NCBI GenBank assembly: GCA_942486035.1
Contig: CALNXK010000025.1
Span: 2,514,501-2,578,500, forward strand
Origin: Porites lobata
Lineage: Eukaryota > Cnidaria > Anthozoa > Scleractinia > Poritidae
Length of the DNA stretch: 64,000 bases
Reading direction: 5' to 3'
Translations under genes and position numbers: made by a program
Notes under the pieces: model-generated
What the model saw: the letters and a program-made list of their open reading frames with translations, nothing else
Told to the model about the DNA's origin: nothing
The model's database searches: none
Shown here: positions 23,301-38,100 of the stretch, in pieces
Layout of the letters: each line of letters starts with the position of its first letter
Position numbering within the stretch: position 1 is the first letter of the stretch

Positions 23301-26300
23301 ATAACCCCCCTGAACTAGAGGCTTACATTGACAAGCTGCAAGCTGCTGCTGATAAGTTGACTTCAGAGAACAGAAGACTCCGTAAGTGCCACCATAACAT
23401 CAGTGACAAGGTAAAGTATGTTGCTCAGTTTCATGTACACTGTAACTTCAGGGCTCTCCAGAAAATCTGAAGTACAAGGAGGTGAAAAATATTCAGTGGG
23501 TGGCATTTGATGAGATCGACTAAAAGGCACATTTTTCAAGTGGCTGAACTGTTTGTAGCTTCCCCCTGTTCATCGAGGGAGCTTAGGGGCCTCCCATGGG
23601 AATAAAAATACTTTTGTTTTGGGGTTTCTGTAAATGGCATTATTACAGTGCTTTTTGAGTGGCCAGAGATAGAAGTTTCAGCCATGAAGATGACACTTTA
23701 ATTTATCCACATTTCCATCAATCAGACAAACGTGTTGGTAACCTAAATAAAATGAAATACAGTGGATTTACAAGTACCTACACCTACATCCATTGCTTTC
23801 CTTAAACAAATTTTGTTTGTAGCTGGTGCCTCTGTGTCAACAAGAGGGCAATTTTAGCTGGTCACTAGCACTTCCTAATGGGAACCCTGATTTTTTTTTA
23901 CTGTTGTATTTAGCTTGGTCATGATTTGCGTATTGTATTTCTTCACATTTCTGCAGTAGGCTTACCACATGTAATACATTATTGTACTTGTGTTCAGCTT
24001 GTTGTTGCAATAGATATTACTGTTAATGTGAGAGGCCTTTTCATCCTTACAACATCTGTTTTATTGATCCTTACAGGTGGTGAATCTTTTGAGTGTTGAT
24101 CTGCTGAGACAGCAACCTCGTTGGAAAGAGGCTCTGGTGTCTCTGAGGGAGACAATGACTTCTCTTGTCCAACAGGTGAGTGGTTTCAGCGATCATTGAC
24201 CTTCGAGCTTGAGAGGTTTGTGGCTAATGTGATTAGGTCCAAAATGTCCTTCATAGACAGTGGTCAAATAGAGCTCCCGCTGTACATGTACAGAGTGTAG
24301 TAGCAATTTCCTATCAAAGACAGACACTATTTGTACATGTAGTTGTCAGGTTTCCTTATTATTTTTATCATTTTGTTACTTTGATAGCATTGTGATGTCT
24401 CAGTACGTCTGTGCATGTGTAGTACCATGTACATGTATAGTGCATGTCGGTGCCTGCATTTGTAATAACTACATAGGGTGAGATGAAAACTAGAAAAATA
24501 GCATGCTCTTTGGACAAGCTTTTGCTGAAGTTAACTAGCCAGGAGCTGTTTTGCCTTCCCTACTGAACCACGTTTTCACCTTTCTTAGTCCCTGTTGCTA
24601 ACCCATCACACAACTGGGTATTAAGACATGCTGGCATGATAGGTACATCCACTAGCCCTCGTGGGCTATGGGACAGCACTTTTGTCGTACCCTGTTACAC
24701 TCAATTTTTTGGCAAGCAGATCATATCCAACTTTACGCATTTTAAATAGGGATTTAAGGCAGACAACATGAAGACATGGAAGATGCACTGGGATAGGCAG
24801 TTGTACAAAGCTCTGGAGCATCAGTATCAGATGGGACTTGAAGCATTGAATGAGAATTTACCTGAGATCAAAGTGGAGCTGGTATTCAGGTATAGCTGTA
24901 ATAGAATCTGATGATTTACTTCTAGAAACCTGTCTATTACAGACAGTATCCATGGACCATTATACATGTACAAATCTACTGATTGATTCAATTCCGCACT
25001 GATATAAAAGGACAATTTTTAATGCACAAATCACTTTATGGGTAAATCCTTATGTAATTAGGTTATGCAAAATGCTATACAATTGCAAGTTATAAAATTA
25101 GCATTGTTAAGTTATACATGGACAGTAAGATTTTAAACATATAATGATCATTGAAAGATAGCTCTGAAAGACTTTTGTCCATAATGAATACGTGACAGTT
25201 AAAAAAATCGATATGCTACTAGTGGCATTCCATGTTTATGTCGTCTGTAAGTTCATCAAGTAAATACCCCGATCATTTTAACATGAAATTGTTTGCGAAC
25301 ACTGTCTTTGTAACTTTTATACCTACATTGTTTGGTTTCTCTTCAAGCTGTCACTTATGGTATTCCAGAATAAGAATACATGAAATAAACTTAAAAACTC
25401 ACTTGTTGTGGCTTTCATTGCATGGTAAAATCCACAAATCTGTTGCCAATGAATAATTAAAGTTAAATGTGGTTTTCCAATGGTCCAAACTTTTGCGGTC
25501 GAAGAGAACTTTTTGTCAAAAATTTCTGCATATGATCAAACAAACACATCCTTAGAGAAATACACGTACTTCTCAGTTACTGTAGTTTTATAAAAGACGC
25601 CTTTTTGTTGTCTCTGTAGGCACCAGAAATTGCAGTTTCGTCCCCCACTGGAAGAAATCAGAGCAAAATATTACAGAGAGATGAGGAAGTTCATTTCCAT
25701 TCCAAATCACTTCCGTGGTGTTGGAGACGACAATAGCATCTTTCCAATAATGATCGACCAGAATTCTGCTGGTTTTATAACTGTTTATAAGAAGGCTGAG
25801 GATCTCTTCCAGCGCTTAGTAGATGTGCAGGACCAGTTCAAGGACTGGGTGGTTTTGGGGACTGTGGATCTGGAAAAACTGATTGACACCCACCTTCAGA
25901 CTGTTCCAGACTGGGAGAGAAACTTCAGAGCAATCAAAGCAAAAGGACGTGAGGCTGAAAAACTACCTCTGTAAGTGATGCCAATACACCCATCCATATT
26001 AGTAGTCAAGGCTGTGCTCTAAGGAAAATTGAAGGGAGCCCAGTGCTCTGAAACTGTAAAATCTAGGGTGCCCAGCATATGATTTGTATGAAAATCTGAG
26101 ATTTTCTAGTCGCCCGAGGGCAAAAGTTAGGCGCCAGGGGTCACCGAGCTCTACTAGAGCACAACCCTGGTAGTTTATTCGCAGATATTTAAGCTTGCAT
26201 GTTAATTTTAGACTTGTAAAGGGCTTAAACTTCTTTGGAGGAACCTAGAAGCTAATTTGCTAATTTTACTCTCATCAAATTAAAGTTTCTCAAGGGGAAA

Positions 26301-29300
26301 ATTGGGGAGATCTAGAAAAAATTTATTTCAAGCCCTGGACTTAAATGTGACTTGCTTTCATTTCTCCTCTTTCTGAAAAGAAACATTAAAGTTGACTGTA
26401 TCAGTGTGTCCACATCGCCTGTCAAATCAACAATCGATGACCACATACAGCAACTCTTTGATGCATTGTTGACCTCCCTGAGACGTTCAATCACCAATGA
26501 TGTGCAGACAATTGACACCTTTCTGTCATCTGCAACAGATGCTTTGTCTACCAGGCCACAGACAGTTGAGGAAATAGGCGTCGCTAATGCTAAGCACTCA
26601 GAACTTGCAACAGAGAAGTTACAGGTGATAATTCTTTGCCATGCGGAATAACATCATATTTAGTGTTGGGTATCAACTGAGATTTCATTATAGCTCATTG
26701 GAAAATAATCGGTTTGACGCACCCGATGAATCATCCATTATGATCGAAAAAAACTCGTTATTGTGCAAGTCAAATTGCATTTGTGTACATTGTAATATAT
26801 TTTTAGTGTGTCGGATCTACGACTCGGCCGTGAGTTCAATTCTCGCCTAGAGCTCAGAACGTTTTCTGTGCTGCAGATTTTTGTGGCAGCATTTTGTGTC
26901 CAGCCAGATCATTTTGTTAGCGAGAAAATAAAACAAACAAACCAAAGACAACGACAACTGCAACTGACAACAGCAGAAGCCGCATAAAATATGGATTGGT
27001 TAGCAACTAAGGACTTGTCAATTACCGACATTCATCATGCAGTTATTACATGGTTATAGGTCTCAACGTCAGTGCAAAAAAGTGTTCTTTTTCTGACAAA
27101 CCACTAACCCATATTATCACTTCCAGGTTCACCCTTTGTTTGACAAGGCTGAATCTAAGAACAAGCTGTTGCGTTCAGTGGCCGGTGGTGGCGTTGAACA
27201 GATTGGTCAACTTCAAGCCAGATGGGATAAGTTTGAACTGATGATGGAGAGTCATGAACTAATGGTCAAGGAGCAGGTGAGCAATCCTACTTTGTACTCA
27301 TTGGCCACAGTTAAACATCTGAAACTGATTAAAGCTAAGCAAGGCAGTGCAAGCGTAATTTTGCCATTTTTGTACATATTCATTGCACCGTTACCTTACA
27401 AGGCGTTTTAAACGTTTTCAGAAACATTCTAATTGTTTGAAAACTGAAATTGAGGAATTGGTTGTAATCCATTTGCCTAAATAATTTTGCTTTGGTGGGA
27501 AGACTAACATTGAAAGGAAGGTTATTAATTTGAGAAAAATGAAATGATAAAAAACCCTGTGTGGTGAACATTTTGTTTTTTGATCCTTAAAACTGTGGCT
27601 TACTGTACAAGACATTATGTCATTTCTTGATGTAAAGATACGTTCTAAAACGATGTAGTAATTATTTGAATAATCTTTAAAGGTCGAGGTGATGAAAAGT
27701 AATGTTGAGTCAAGAGTACATGCCTTCCAGCAAGAACTCGACAAATTCAGTGCTCGGTGGCACCAGTTGAAGCCGCGGGACATTGATGAATACAAAGACA
27801 GACAGTCTTGTCTTACAGCAGTCAATTCAATTAATGAAAGAAGAGCGGAATTTGGTGAACTGGAGGAGACAATGAAAAAGCTCATGTAAGTATGCAATAG
27901 GAAAAAAAATCCTGCAGATGCATAGATTGTAGTAGTAGAGTAAACAACCAATTGTCCGTAATTTGCTTATCAGTGTTATTAATAAACTGTGGGGAAAGTA
28001 ACCTTTGTTGGGAGAGAGACATTTTGACAGTTCAGGCAGTTTTGACTCGACTGTGAGCGGTCTCTCTTTTTTGGCAAATTTAGTGAGGGGAGTGCACGCG
28101 CGCGCGCGTCGAGTAGCGAAGCCGCGAGACGCGAGACGCGAGAAACGAGCGCGGCAGCCCGAGAAGAAAAATTACAGACTGTTCCCATAGCCAGAGCAAA
28201 TGAATTTTGCGTACGCCTCACAAGGCAAAAATACGATTGACGGATGGTTAAATCACAAAGGCGTATATGATTCACTTGGCAGAGCCGTATTTTTAGTGTA
28301 CTGTCAAAACGTAGGTCTCCCCTTAATGTTCACAATAAGTACAGAATGTCAGGGTTGTCATTAAGAGCCGGGGGCCGGGGATTTTCCCCAGCTACTAAGA
28401 GAGTGGCCCCTGGCTACTTTTATTGGAAAATAGAAGAAAAATAGAACCAAAAGAAATCCTTAGCTGTTTCATTCCCTGCCTACTTGTTGTATTTACCCGG
28501 CAACTTGAAATCTTAGTGACAACCCTGGGATGTAGATCAAAATTAAAGTAAGCTGTTGTACAGGGATATTTTTCATTGTTGCAATGTGGCGTACTTTGCA
28601 ATAAAAGGAAACGGTACTTGACGTCTTAACATTTCTCTTCAGCTTTGACTGCCAGCATTTTGGTGTAGCAGAACCACAGTTTTCAGCTGCAGAAGAACTC
28701 AAGGCAGACATCACTTATCATGAATCCATGTGGGGATTGTATGAGGAGTTCAGTACTGGACTTGATGAACTTGCTAAGGAAGATTGGATATCATTCAGGT
28801 GCCATTATATTACTGAATTCTCACTTGTACGTTTGAATTAAGTTTGTGGCTTTTGTCTTTTTATACGCACACCCAGGAACAATTATTAAGTGACTTTACC
28901 CTCGTATAAGAGCTTTCCATGATAAAAGGCCTTTTTTCTGAGGCCTCGAAAGTTTCCTTTGCTCATTGAGTACGCATTGTTTTTCCCCTCCCGAATTGTC
29001 CATAACCTTTGTTTTTATTTCTCCTGGGTATTATAGTCGCCCCCGGGAAAACACAATGCTTATGCAAACAAGATAAAGTTATACATGTATTATGGGAAAT
29101 GCGTAAATGGTTAATGTAGCATGGCTCGTACGCTCTGTGGCTATGCATCCTTTGATACCCTTGCAATATTCAAATGTGCACCTAAAAGCTCTTCAGCAAG
29201 AACTTCTTGTGGTTCTCTGTTGTGTGTTATCAGATGTTTCCAAACAAAGCTTTTACAAATAACAGCATGTAAATTGCATGAGAGAAAAAGGAAAGTTTTG

Positions 29301-32300
29301 CAAACGTTTTTGCATTTAACACAGTTAGGTCAGGTTTGGCTAGATTAGCATTATAGCTATTAGCAGGACATAAAATTGTAAACTTTATATTTCTTTAAAT
29401 AAAATTGTTGTTGTTGTTGTTGTTGTTCCCAACATGTGGAATGCCATAAACAACTTCACCAGTTTTAGCTAAATTTGGACTTTAAAGTTTGTACTAACTA
29501 ATTTTTGTCCAATTGACACTTCCTTTAGCTGGTGATTTTTAATTACTGATAGTGGCTGTCTTTTTTTATATCAGGGGAAATCTCTATCGCTTTGATGATC
29601 TCCTGACAGCCTGGTCAGAGAAATTAAGAGCAAAGGAACCAACCAGCATGACCGTTAGATTACAGAAAGAGGTTGACAAATACAAGGTATGTTTACTCTT
29701 AATTTTATGTATTTAAAGTTGAAACCGACCAACTGTGCTATCATAAAGTAAGAGAATTTGAGGAAATAATTGGAGTACTGTGCACCGGAGTTATGACAGT
29801 TGCTCCCGAAGTCTTTGAAGTACATGTATGTAGAGAGAGTCACTTACTCTTTGTGTGTCTTTTGAATGTTTAGAACGTTGTTCCCCTTCTAAAATATGTT
29901 CGTGGAGAGGCCCTTTCTCCTGACCACTGGCTGGAATTATTCAGACTTTTGAAGATGCCAAAAGGGACCATCCTTGAGAAATTAACATTCGGAGATGTGC
30001 TGGAAAGTGCTGATCAGATCATAGCTCATGCTGACGCACTCAAGGTTGGTTAAAGCTCCTTATAACCCTAGTGCGCTGTATGTTTGAATACTACTTGAAC
30101 TGTGATCACTTTTGGACATTGTCATTTTGCACAGAACAGAGGCAAATGAGATTACCCACAATTTGACCCGTAATGCGTGGAAAGGTTTGTTTCCACTGAT
30201 CAAGGCGTAAGGCGCATGGAATTACGTGTACCACCTCAGGTTTCAACTGTAACAAAAATTCGAAATCTGGACTAGGTGTTTAAATCAATCTATTGAAAGT
30301 CATGTTTGATAGTTATTGGAAAAGTGTGAATCTGATATTATATATGTAATATATGTTATCCTTTGAAGGAGCTAAACAGTAGAGCTCAAGGAGAAGTGTC
30401 AATCCGAGAGGCTCTACGAGAGCTTGAGTTGTGGGGTGCAGGCGCAGTGTTTTCTTTGACATCTTACGTGGATTCGCATAACAAAGAGTTGTCCATCATT
30501 AAGGACTGGAAGGATCTTGTCAATCAGGTATGGTGAACAAAATAGGTTAGAAATATGGGACTCGTAAGAACTGAGCTTAGTTGCTCACTATAGCTAATGC
30601 TTTGACAGCTAAGTTCTCACAACAAATAAGTGAAAACTTTGAACTGAATTTTTCATGATCAGTAACTCTGATAAGACTAAACTAGAACAAGTAAGTTGGC
30701 ATCACTAACTTATAACTTTTTTGCTGGTTAAATTCTTGACACCTTTAAAGATATCTACGGAGTAAAACTAAAATACTTTCATTTGAAAATACGTCGACAT
30801 GCATCAATTTCAGTGAGTTCTTCGTTGTATAGATCGTTTTCACCTGACGTCACGGTGGCCATATTGGTGTACAAAACAATGAAAACGGCGGCCATGTTGG
30901 TGTACAGAAAAAAATCCTGTGGGGATTGAGGACATTTCTACTATGAAAAACTGTATTTGTTCCAACAAATTTGTAAAGCTGCTTACAACGTGAGTGAAAA
31001 CGATCTCTACTAATCACTGGGTACTTTCATGTTACAGGTGGGTGACAACCAGTGCCTTTTGCAGTCGCTGAAGGATTCTCCTTACTACAAAGGATTCGAA
31101 GACAAAGCGTCCCTTTGGGAGACTCGTCTGGCTGACTTGGACGAGTACCTTCACAACCTGAACCAGATACAGAGGAAGTGGGTGTATCTGGAGCCCATCT
31201 TTGGCCGAGGAGCTCTACCTAGAGAGCAGGGACGGTTTAAGAGAGTGGATGATGATTTCAGGTTTGTTGTATCGGAATTTATTTGGGATCTTTTCATTTT
31301 AAAGTCAACAATTTTCGTTTTGTTGTTGTTAGGAATGCTTATTTTTGGAACTCTGTGGGTGAATGTAAGCGTGCCCTTTCGAAAATTTCCCCATCATGGT
31401 TAAAGAAGGTTTTTTTTGGTTTTGGTGTTTTTCGTCTATTTACTATGTATTTACTCTCCACAATGCATGGAATCGTCAATGTATTCTCTTGTAGCCTATG
31501 ATGAGTCTTCTGAGAAAAAGAGCTTCAAATTTCTTGTTTTAACGTCCACTATTTGTCCACTTTTTTGTGGAAACGTTATACGTGACTGGTCCTTTTGTAA
31601 ATGTGAATATGATGGTGCATGTTGAATTTAAACAAAGCTTGTTTCTCTCTTAACAGAACTATTATGCAGGATGTTTCGAATGACAACCGAGTGCTGTCAC
31701 TTGTGGCACAGTCAGGCATTCGGAACACATTAGTAACCCTTCTGGATCAGCTACAAAGATGCCAGAAATCTCTAAATGAATTCTTAGAGGTACGTCGTTT
31801 TCTAAGACCCTTCAGATGCTTGATGTCACATATTGCCTTGCTTCTTCATTTTTTCTCTGCGCACTTCCAGCAAATTACAAATAAAACTGTAGTGGTTATT
31901 TCGAGTAGTATGTTCAGACTACGAATATTGGAATATTTTAGAGATAAATACCGTTAAATGAAATTTCAAGCAGTTAACAACAAAGAGCGCCATCTCTTGT
32001 TATAGACCAAAGGCGATGCATTTGGCTAGTGTAATATATCAGAATAAGACAACTGCAAGTGTATTTTTATGACCAATTTCAACCCTAAATTCATCAGGAA
32101 AAAAGAGCCCTGTTTCCGCGGTTTTACTTCATTGGTGACGATGACCTGCTTGAAATCCTTGGCCAAGCCACCAATCCATTGGTGATACAGTCGCATTTGA
32201 AGAAACTTTTTGCTGGGATACACAACGTGGCATTCGATGAAGGATGCAAGAATATCGTGGCCATGAAGTCTCTTGATGGTGAGTTGGTACCGCTGAAAAG

Positions 32301-35144
32301 ACCTGTCACCATTACTCCAGAGGTAGAGGTAGGTGTCTACACCACCGAAAGGCTGCTTAGTTTTTAACTAGTATATAACACGCCTGTACCTCTGCAGTGC
32401 AACTGAACAGTGGCCTTGCTTGGAGGGGGGACCAGCGTAGCAAGTGACAATACTTCATCATGGTCTTGTGAAAAGGGTGTCCCTAAAACTAAGCAAACTC
32501 TTTGCATTCGGGAAAACAGGTCGTGTGTGTATATATAGAGTGTTTTCACATGACGTCATAGCGACCATATTGGTGTCCCAAAACAATGAAACGACGGCCA
32601 TGTTGGTGTCCCAAATCAGTCCTGTGGGAGCTGAACTCTGTTCTTATGTAAACTCTTTCTTTTGTTCCAGTAAATTTGCATAAATGCTGGCCACGTAAGT
32701 GAAAACGCTCTATAGGGTTTTTGACGATCAGGATCCGTGTATTCAAATTCAGGCTAACTTCCGTAAGCTTCTTGGACATTCTCGTAAAAGGCTGCATGTC
32801 TCGTCATTTTCCAGCATGATGTTGTTATCAAAAGCATTACGTAGTGGCCTTGCAAGAAATTGGCTACAAGTCTTATAGTTTAACTGAGCACGTTACCCGA
32901 AGCCAGTGAACACAGAAAGCCTTCAGTGGGCGGTGAAAAATAGCTGGAGCATTTTATAAACCAATTGGCAGCTTCTGAAGTTGGCAAAATCGGAGGCTTT
33001 CGTTTCAGGTGACAATGATACCAATGTGATTCATCACTTAGAACACATCCCGTATAGACCAAGTAAGACCAATCAATAAATCGTGACTATAATTTAAACC
33101 TGAAAAAAGGTAATTGTTTTCAGAGTACTGTAGTCTGCGTTCCATTTGTTTGGGCCCTTCTACTGCTGTACACGGGTAACTGATAAACACAAAGTGGTCT
33201 CTTTGATGCGCTTCGCCATCCCGGTGAGAGATAAACGACAATTTGTAGCCACTTTAGCTTAATCCTGACTGTCATTTTCATATTTATGAAATGTAGGAAA
33301 TGCGATGCTTAATGACAGTTCTCTTTGCTCTATGAACAGGTCTGGCTTGGTGATCTCGCTAATGAAATGAAAGACACTCTGAAGCAACTACTGACTGATT
33401 GCCTCAGTGGCAGTAAGAAAGGAGGATCCGGTGGAGGAGTTGATCCTTCCAAGTTTCCCTCACAGGTTTGTTATCAATGTAGTTATTTGATTGTCGATTG
33501 GCAAACGTATTTCTACAAAACCTCACGGGTAAAAGTGTTTCTGATTTTAGTACCCTTTCCTTTCACGTCTCTGGCTTTACTCTTCTCCTTTTGTACGTTT
33601 TGCTTCATAAAATCGTGTCTGAAACTCCAGTGTCTTTTATAGAGATTACTACTCAAGGACGTTAGAAAGAAGGAACTTCTGTAGCTTTTATTTCCCCTCA
33701 CGCATATCAACTTACTTTCTGGTGTTTTTAAACTAGTCAAGCAGGCTGCCTTTTAGGCCAACGTATGACTTGTCATTTTCTCTATATACAGGTTTCTTCT
33801 GAAAATTTATTCTGTTTGTCCCTTCCCACATTTGCTTATCCCTTAATTTTCGCAGATCCTGTGCCTTGCTGAACAAATCCAGTTCACAGATCGTTGTGAG
33901 GCAGCCATCAAAAGCAACTCTCTTCAAGAATTTCAGATTGAGATGGAGTCCCAGCTAGAATCGTACACTAGTGCAGAAATTGGTGGAGGAGATGCCCCTG
34001 AGTCTCATGTTCTTGAACTGAAGTTGAAGGCGCTGATCCTGGACACAATCCATGCTATTGATGTGGTGCAACAGCTGATCAAACATGGCGTGAAGTCTGC
34101 CGATGAATGGATGTGGCAGAAGCAGCTGCGATTTTACATGCAAAAGAGTAAGTTCGCTGATTTACAGAGAATATACCGATGGGAAATTTAGCACTACCGT
34201 TTCGTTACCGAAAACTGAACAAATTTCTAGTAATAAGGAAATGTGAGAGCCGATTTGTCACTGGAAGATGTTTTCAGTTTTAACTGTTTGAGCCCTTGTG
34301 TTTTATGGTCCTGTGCTTTATCTAACTCATAACGATAATGTTATCGTTGCCTTTTCTCAGCTACTAAGTAGCTCATTGTGGGTCCTCATAGTGCCGGCGT
34401 TACGTGCCCCAGTACTTCAAACAAATTTTTGATTTTAAAACTTAATATTGAATTCGCTCTCGAGGAATTGTTTCCCCTTTTATAATCTCTATAGTACTTT
34501 GTCTTCATTAATTTTGTTACTACACACTTTTCCCTTGCCAGATGTTTGCTTGATACGTATGTGCGATGCAGAGTTCCATTACACTTATGAATATCAAGGC
34601 AATGCTGCCAAACTTGTACACACCCCTCTCACGGACAAGTGCTACCTTACATTGACTCAAGGGATGCATATGGGTCTTGGTGGAAACCCATATGGCCCTG
34701 CGGGCACTGGCAAAACAGAATCAGTCAAAGCTCTAGGCGGCTTGTTTGGAAGACAAGTTCTTGTGTTCAACTGTGATGAGGTACTTGTTGAAAACATTTT
34801 GCGTAGGAATATATGTTACAGGTCAAAATTAAATTCAGGTTAAAGTTTTTTAACTTAGGGTGATTCTCAATTTCCTTTGTGCTCCTAGGCCTAATTATTC
34901 ATGAATTAGGGCTAGGAAACAAAGGAAATAACAATGTTCTTCCAGCAAAGACGACTAAAGTAAAGGTCTTAGGACCAAGCTATTACTATTTCGTTGCACT
35001 AAATGCAATTAATGAAATTTGTAGTGATATTTATTCACTGATATTTTGTAATTTGTAGGGAAATATCATTGTGGTATTTATGCCAAATATCACGAAATGC
35101 CATTATTTGTTTATACTACTACCGCCAAGAGGTTTGTAATTTTC

Positions 35145-35177
<33 letters not shown>

Positions 35178-38100
35178 ACTGCTCTAAACCAATCAGATTG
35201 CAGAAATTTCTCATGTAGTGGTATAATTCACTTGTATTTGTAGGGCATTGATGTGAAATCGATGGGTCGTATCTTCATTGGTCTCGTCAAGTGTGGTGCC
35301 TGGGGCTGCTTCGATGAGTTTAATCGCTTGGAAGAAGCCGTGTTATCTGCCGTCTCTATGCAGATTCAGACCATACAAGCTGCTCTCAAGACCAAGCTAC
35401 CATCTACTGAGCTACTTGGCAGAGAGGTGTGTTGATTTTCCCGTTATTTGAGGACACGTAGCATTTCTAATAAAAAACTCGCCAATGAGGTATTCTTGTC
35501 GAATATGTCGTCCATTTGTAGAGTTTCCTCATTATTGGTTCAGTAACCTTTTCACACTTAAAAAGGCCAAAGTCAAATTTCAACAACGCTTGAAAATTTC
35601 AATATTTTAAATAATTAAAAACAAATAAAATGTTGTGAAAGAACTGCTCAGTAGCTTTCAGTTGAATGGTGACACCACAAGATTTTGTCCACAGACCCAA
35701 AGTTAATTAAAGCAATCTAACAAGGTTCCATTACTTTATACGAGGGGTTAATCCTGACTTGAGTGGAAGAGGTGGTTTGGAAACGAAAGGCGTGTTATGT
35801 CAGCTTCCCAATTCTCATACAAAAACCTTAGCTTTATTAGACTGCGGTCTCCCTCTCTAATCCTGAGTCGAGAAAGTTCTTTGAATTGGCCATTTCTAAG
35901 TTGTGCTTGAGACTTGCTCTGCGTTTTGTCTATTTTCACAATGGGACTGTTTTGGGTAACGAATTGTGACCCAGTACACTACGCAGCCTTTCGTCTTAAA
36001 ATCCTTTCTATTCACTTTTCGAGCTCTTCAACTTGTCTATGATCACAAGATACTGACAAACGGTGGTAATTTTATCTCGTCGTAGGTTGATTTAGATCCC
36101 AACTCAGGAATTTTCATCACGTTGAATCCAGCTGGTAAGGGTTACGGAGGACGACAAAAACTTCCTGATAATCTAAAGCAGCTCTTCCGTCCTGTGGCCA
36201 TGTCCCGACCTGATAATGAACTCATTGCTGAAGTCATCATGTTCTCTGAAGGATTCAAGGAAGCTAAGAGCTTGGGAAGGAAACTGGTGGCCATCTTTAA
36301 CCTATCAAAGTACGTGGCTTGCTACTGAATATGTGTTAATGGTTTAAAAAAAATTGATGGTTCGAAGTATGATGTACGAGCGTCATTTTCTTAAGCCAGC
36401 TTTTGCCCAAGACACCTTTTGTTGTTTCGATTTAAGTTTCTAATTTGCTTCACGTTTTTTTCCGCCCCATCATTTTGATGCATATAAGCTAACACAAAAG
36501 GCCTCCTGTCTTTTTTTTTTGACAACAGCAATGAATACCTATGCTCTAGACGTTTTTCCAATGTTGAATTATGTAAGGAAAAAACTGATTAAATTGTTCT
36601 ACAATTACCTTTCTTTTTGCTTTGTCAGGGAACTCTTGTCTCAGCAACAGCATTATGACTGGGGTCTCCGTGCATTGAAGACTGTACTGAGGGGCTGTGG
36701 GAACTTGCTACAGTCACACAAACAAACTAATGGACAAGGTAAACCTGGAAGAAAATTCTCCAATTTTGTAAATCCTCTTCCTGCTTCTCTGCTTTATGAA
36801 TGTTGTTTTGACCATGAGATTTAAGACAAATTGTCACGTTTTTGGTCGACAACTCTCAGAGAGAGAGGGGCTCTTCTAAGTTGCATTCTTCTTTTGAGTG
36901 GGTTTCAGAAAATGAGCCCACTTTGAAATTGTATTAAGGCTTTTCTTTTCTCAATACAAGATTGTTCGTCAGGAATTTCATGCAACAGGTATCCAAATTT
37001 GCAATGCACCTTTCTTTTGTGCGATTGAACAGAAAAAAACTGCTTATCAAGGTTGCAGTGTTTTTTTTTTCACTTTTAGTTAAGTGTTTACTTGCTTTGT
37101 TTATTCAGTTGTGATCGAATATTGTGATTCTCTTAGTTAATGCCAATGTGGAGGCTCGTCTAGTGGTTCAAGCTGTGCGTGTAAACACCCTTTCTAAGCT
37201 GACCTTTGCAGACTCTAAGAGATTTGATGCTCTTGTTCGGGACATCTTTCCTGGTGTGGATTTCAAAGGGGTGGAGTATGCTGAGCTTGCAGATGCTTTG
37301 CGTGCCGCAGCTCAAGAATCTAACCTTATGGTTATGGAGACACAGGTGAGAGGTAGATGGGAGTGGTAGTTACGATTGTTAAAGGCATGTCTTAGACAGC
37401 TTACCTTAAAAGGTAGCTGCCTGCATTAGTTATAGAGTCAAGTGCACTTTTTCACAGTAAAATGTAGGTTTCGTAAGCATTGCCAGAACACGCACAGTTA
37501 GCCATTAAATTAAAGGACCTCCTTCTGTTTCCCTTGATGGTAAATCTAAATGTTGCCTTTGCTGACAGTTACCTGTTTATCAGGAGACTAAGAATTTTCT
37601 TTTCCATGGCGATTGCCACACCGTTTATCAAAGTTGAAAAAAAAAATGGATATTATGATTCTTGCAAAATACTTGCAACACACTGTATTAGTTCTCGGCA
37701 TGGCCTCTCTTGAAAGTATAAATAAAACGAAATAGAATATAATAAAAAGCTGTAAATCTGTCCACGTATTGATTCAAGAGTTATTTTTAGTTATTCTCAG
37801 TTAGTTCGCTGGTTACATTTCACGTCCAAGCGTTAGTTACACGACAGTTAACATGTTACCTGCTTTCACAGGAAGGGCATTATATTTAAATGGGGATCGA
37901 CAATACTTTTACAGGTTAAAAAGGCCCTTGAACTGTACGAGCAGCTTAGACAGCGAATGGGTGTGGTGGTCATTGGTCCCTCGGGCTCAGGGAAGAGTAC
38001 CATCTGGAAAGTGCTGCGTCTGGCCCTTGGTAAAGTGGGCCAAACTGTGAAGCATTATACCATGAATCCCAAAGCCATGCCACGAACTCAGGTCAGTGTA

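Noticed and set aside
27979..28275. Minus-strand Arg/Ala-rich ORF in intron 15
   Set aside because: It arises from a short CG-dinucleotide-rich stretch and has no family resemblance.
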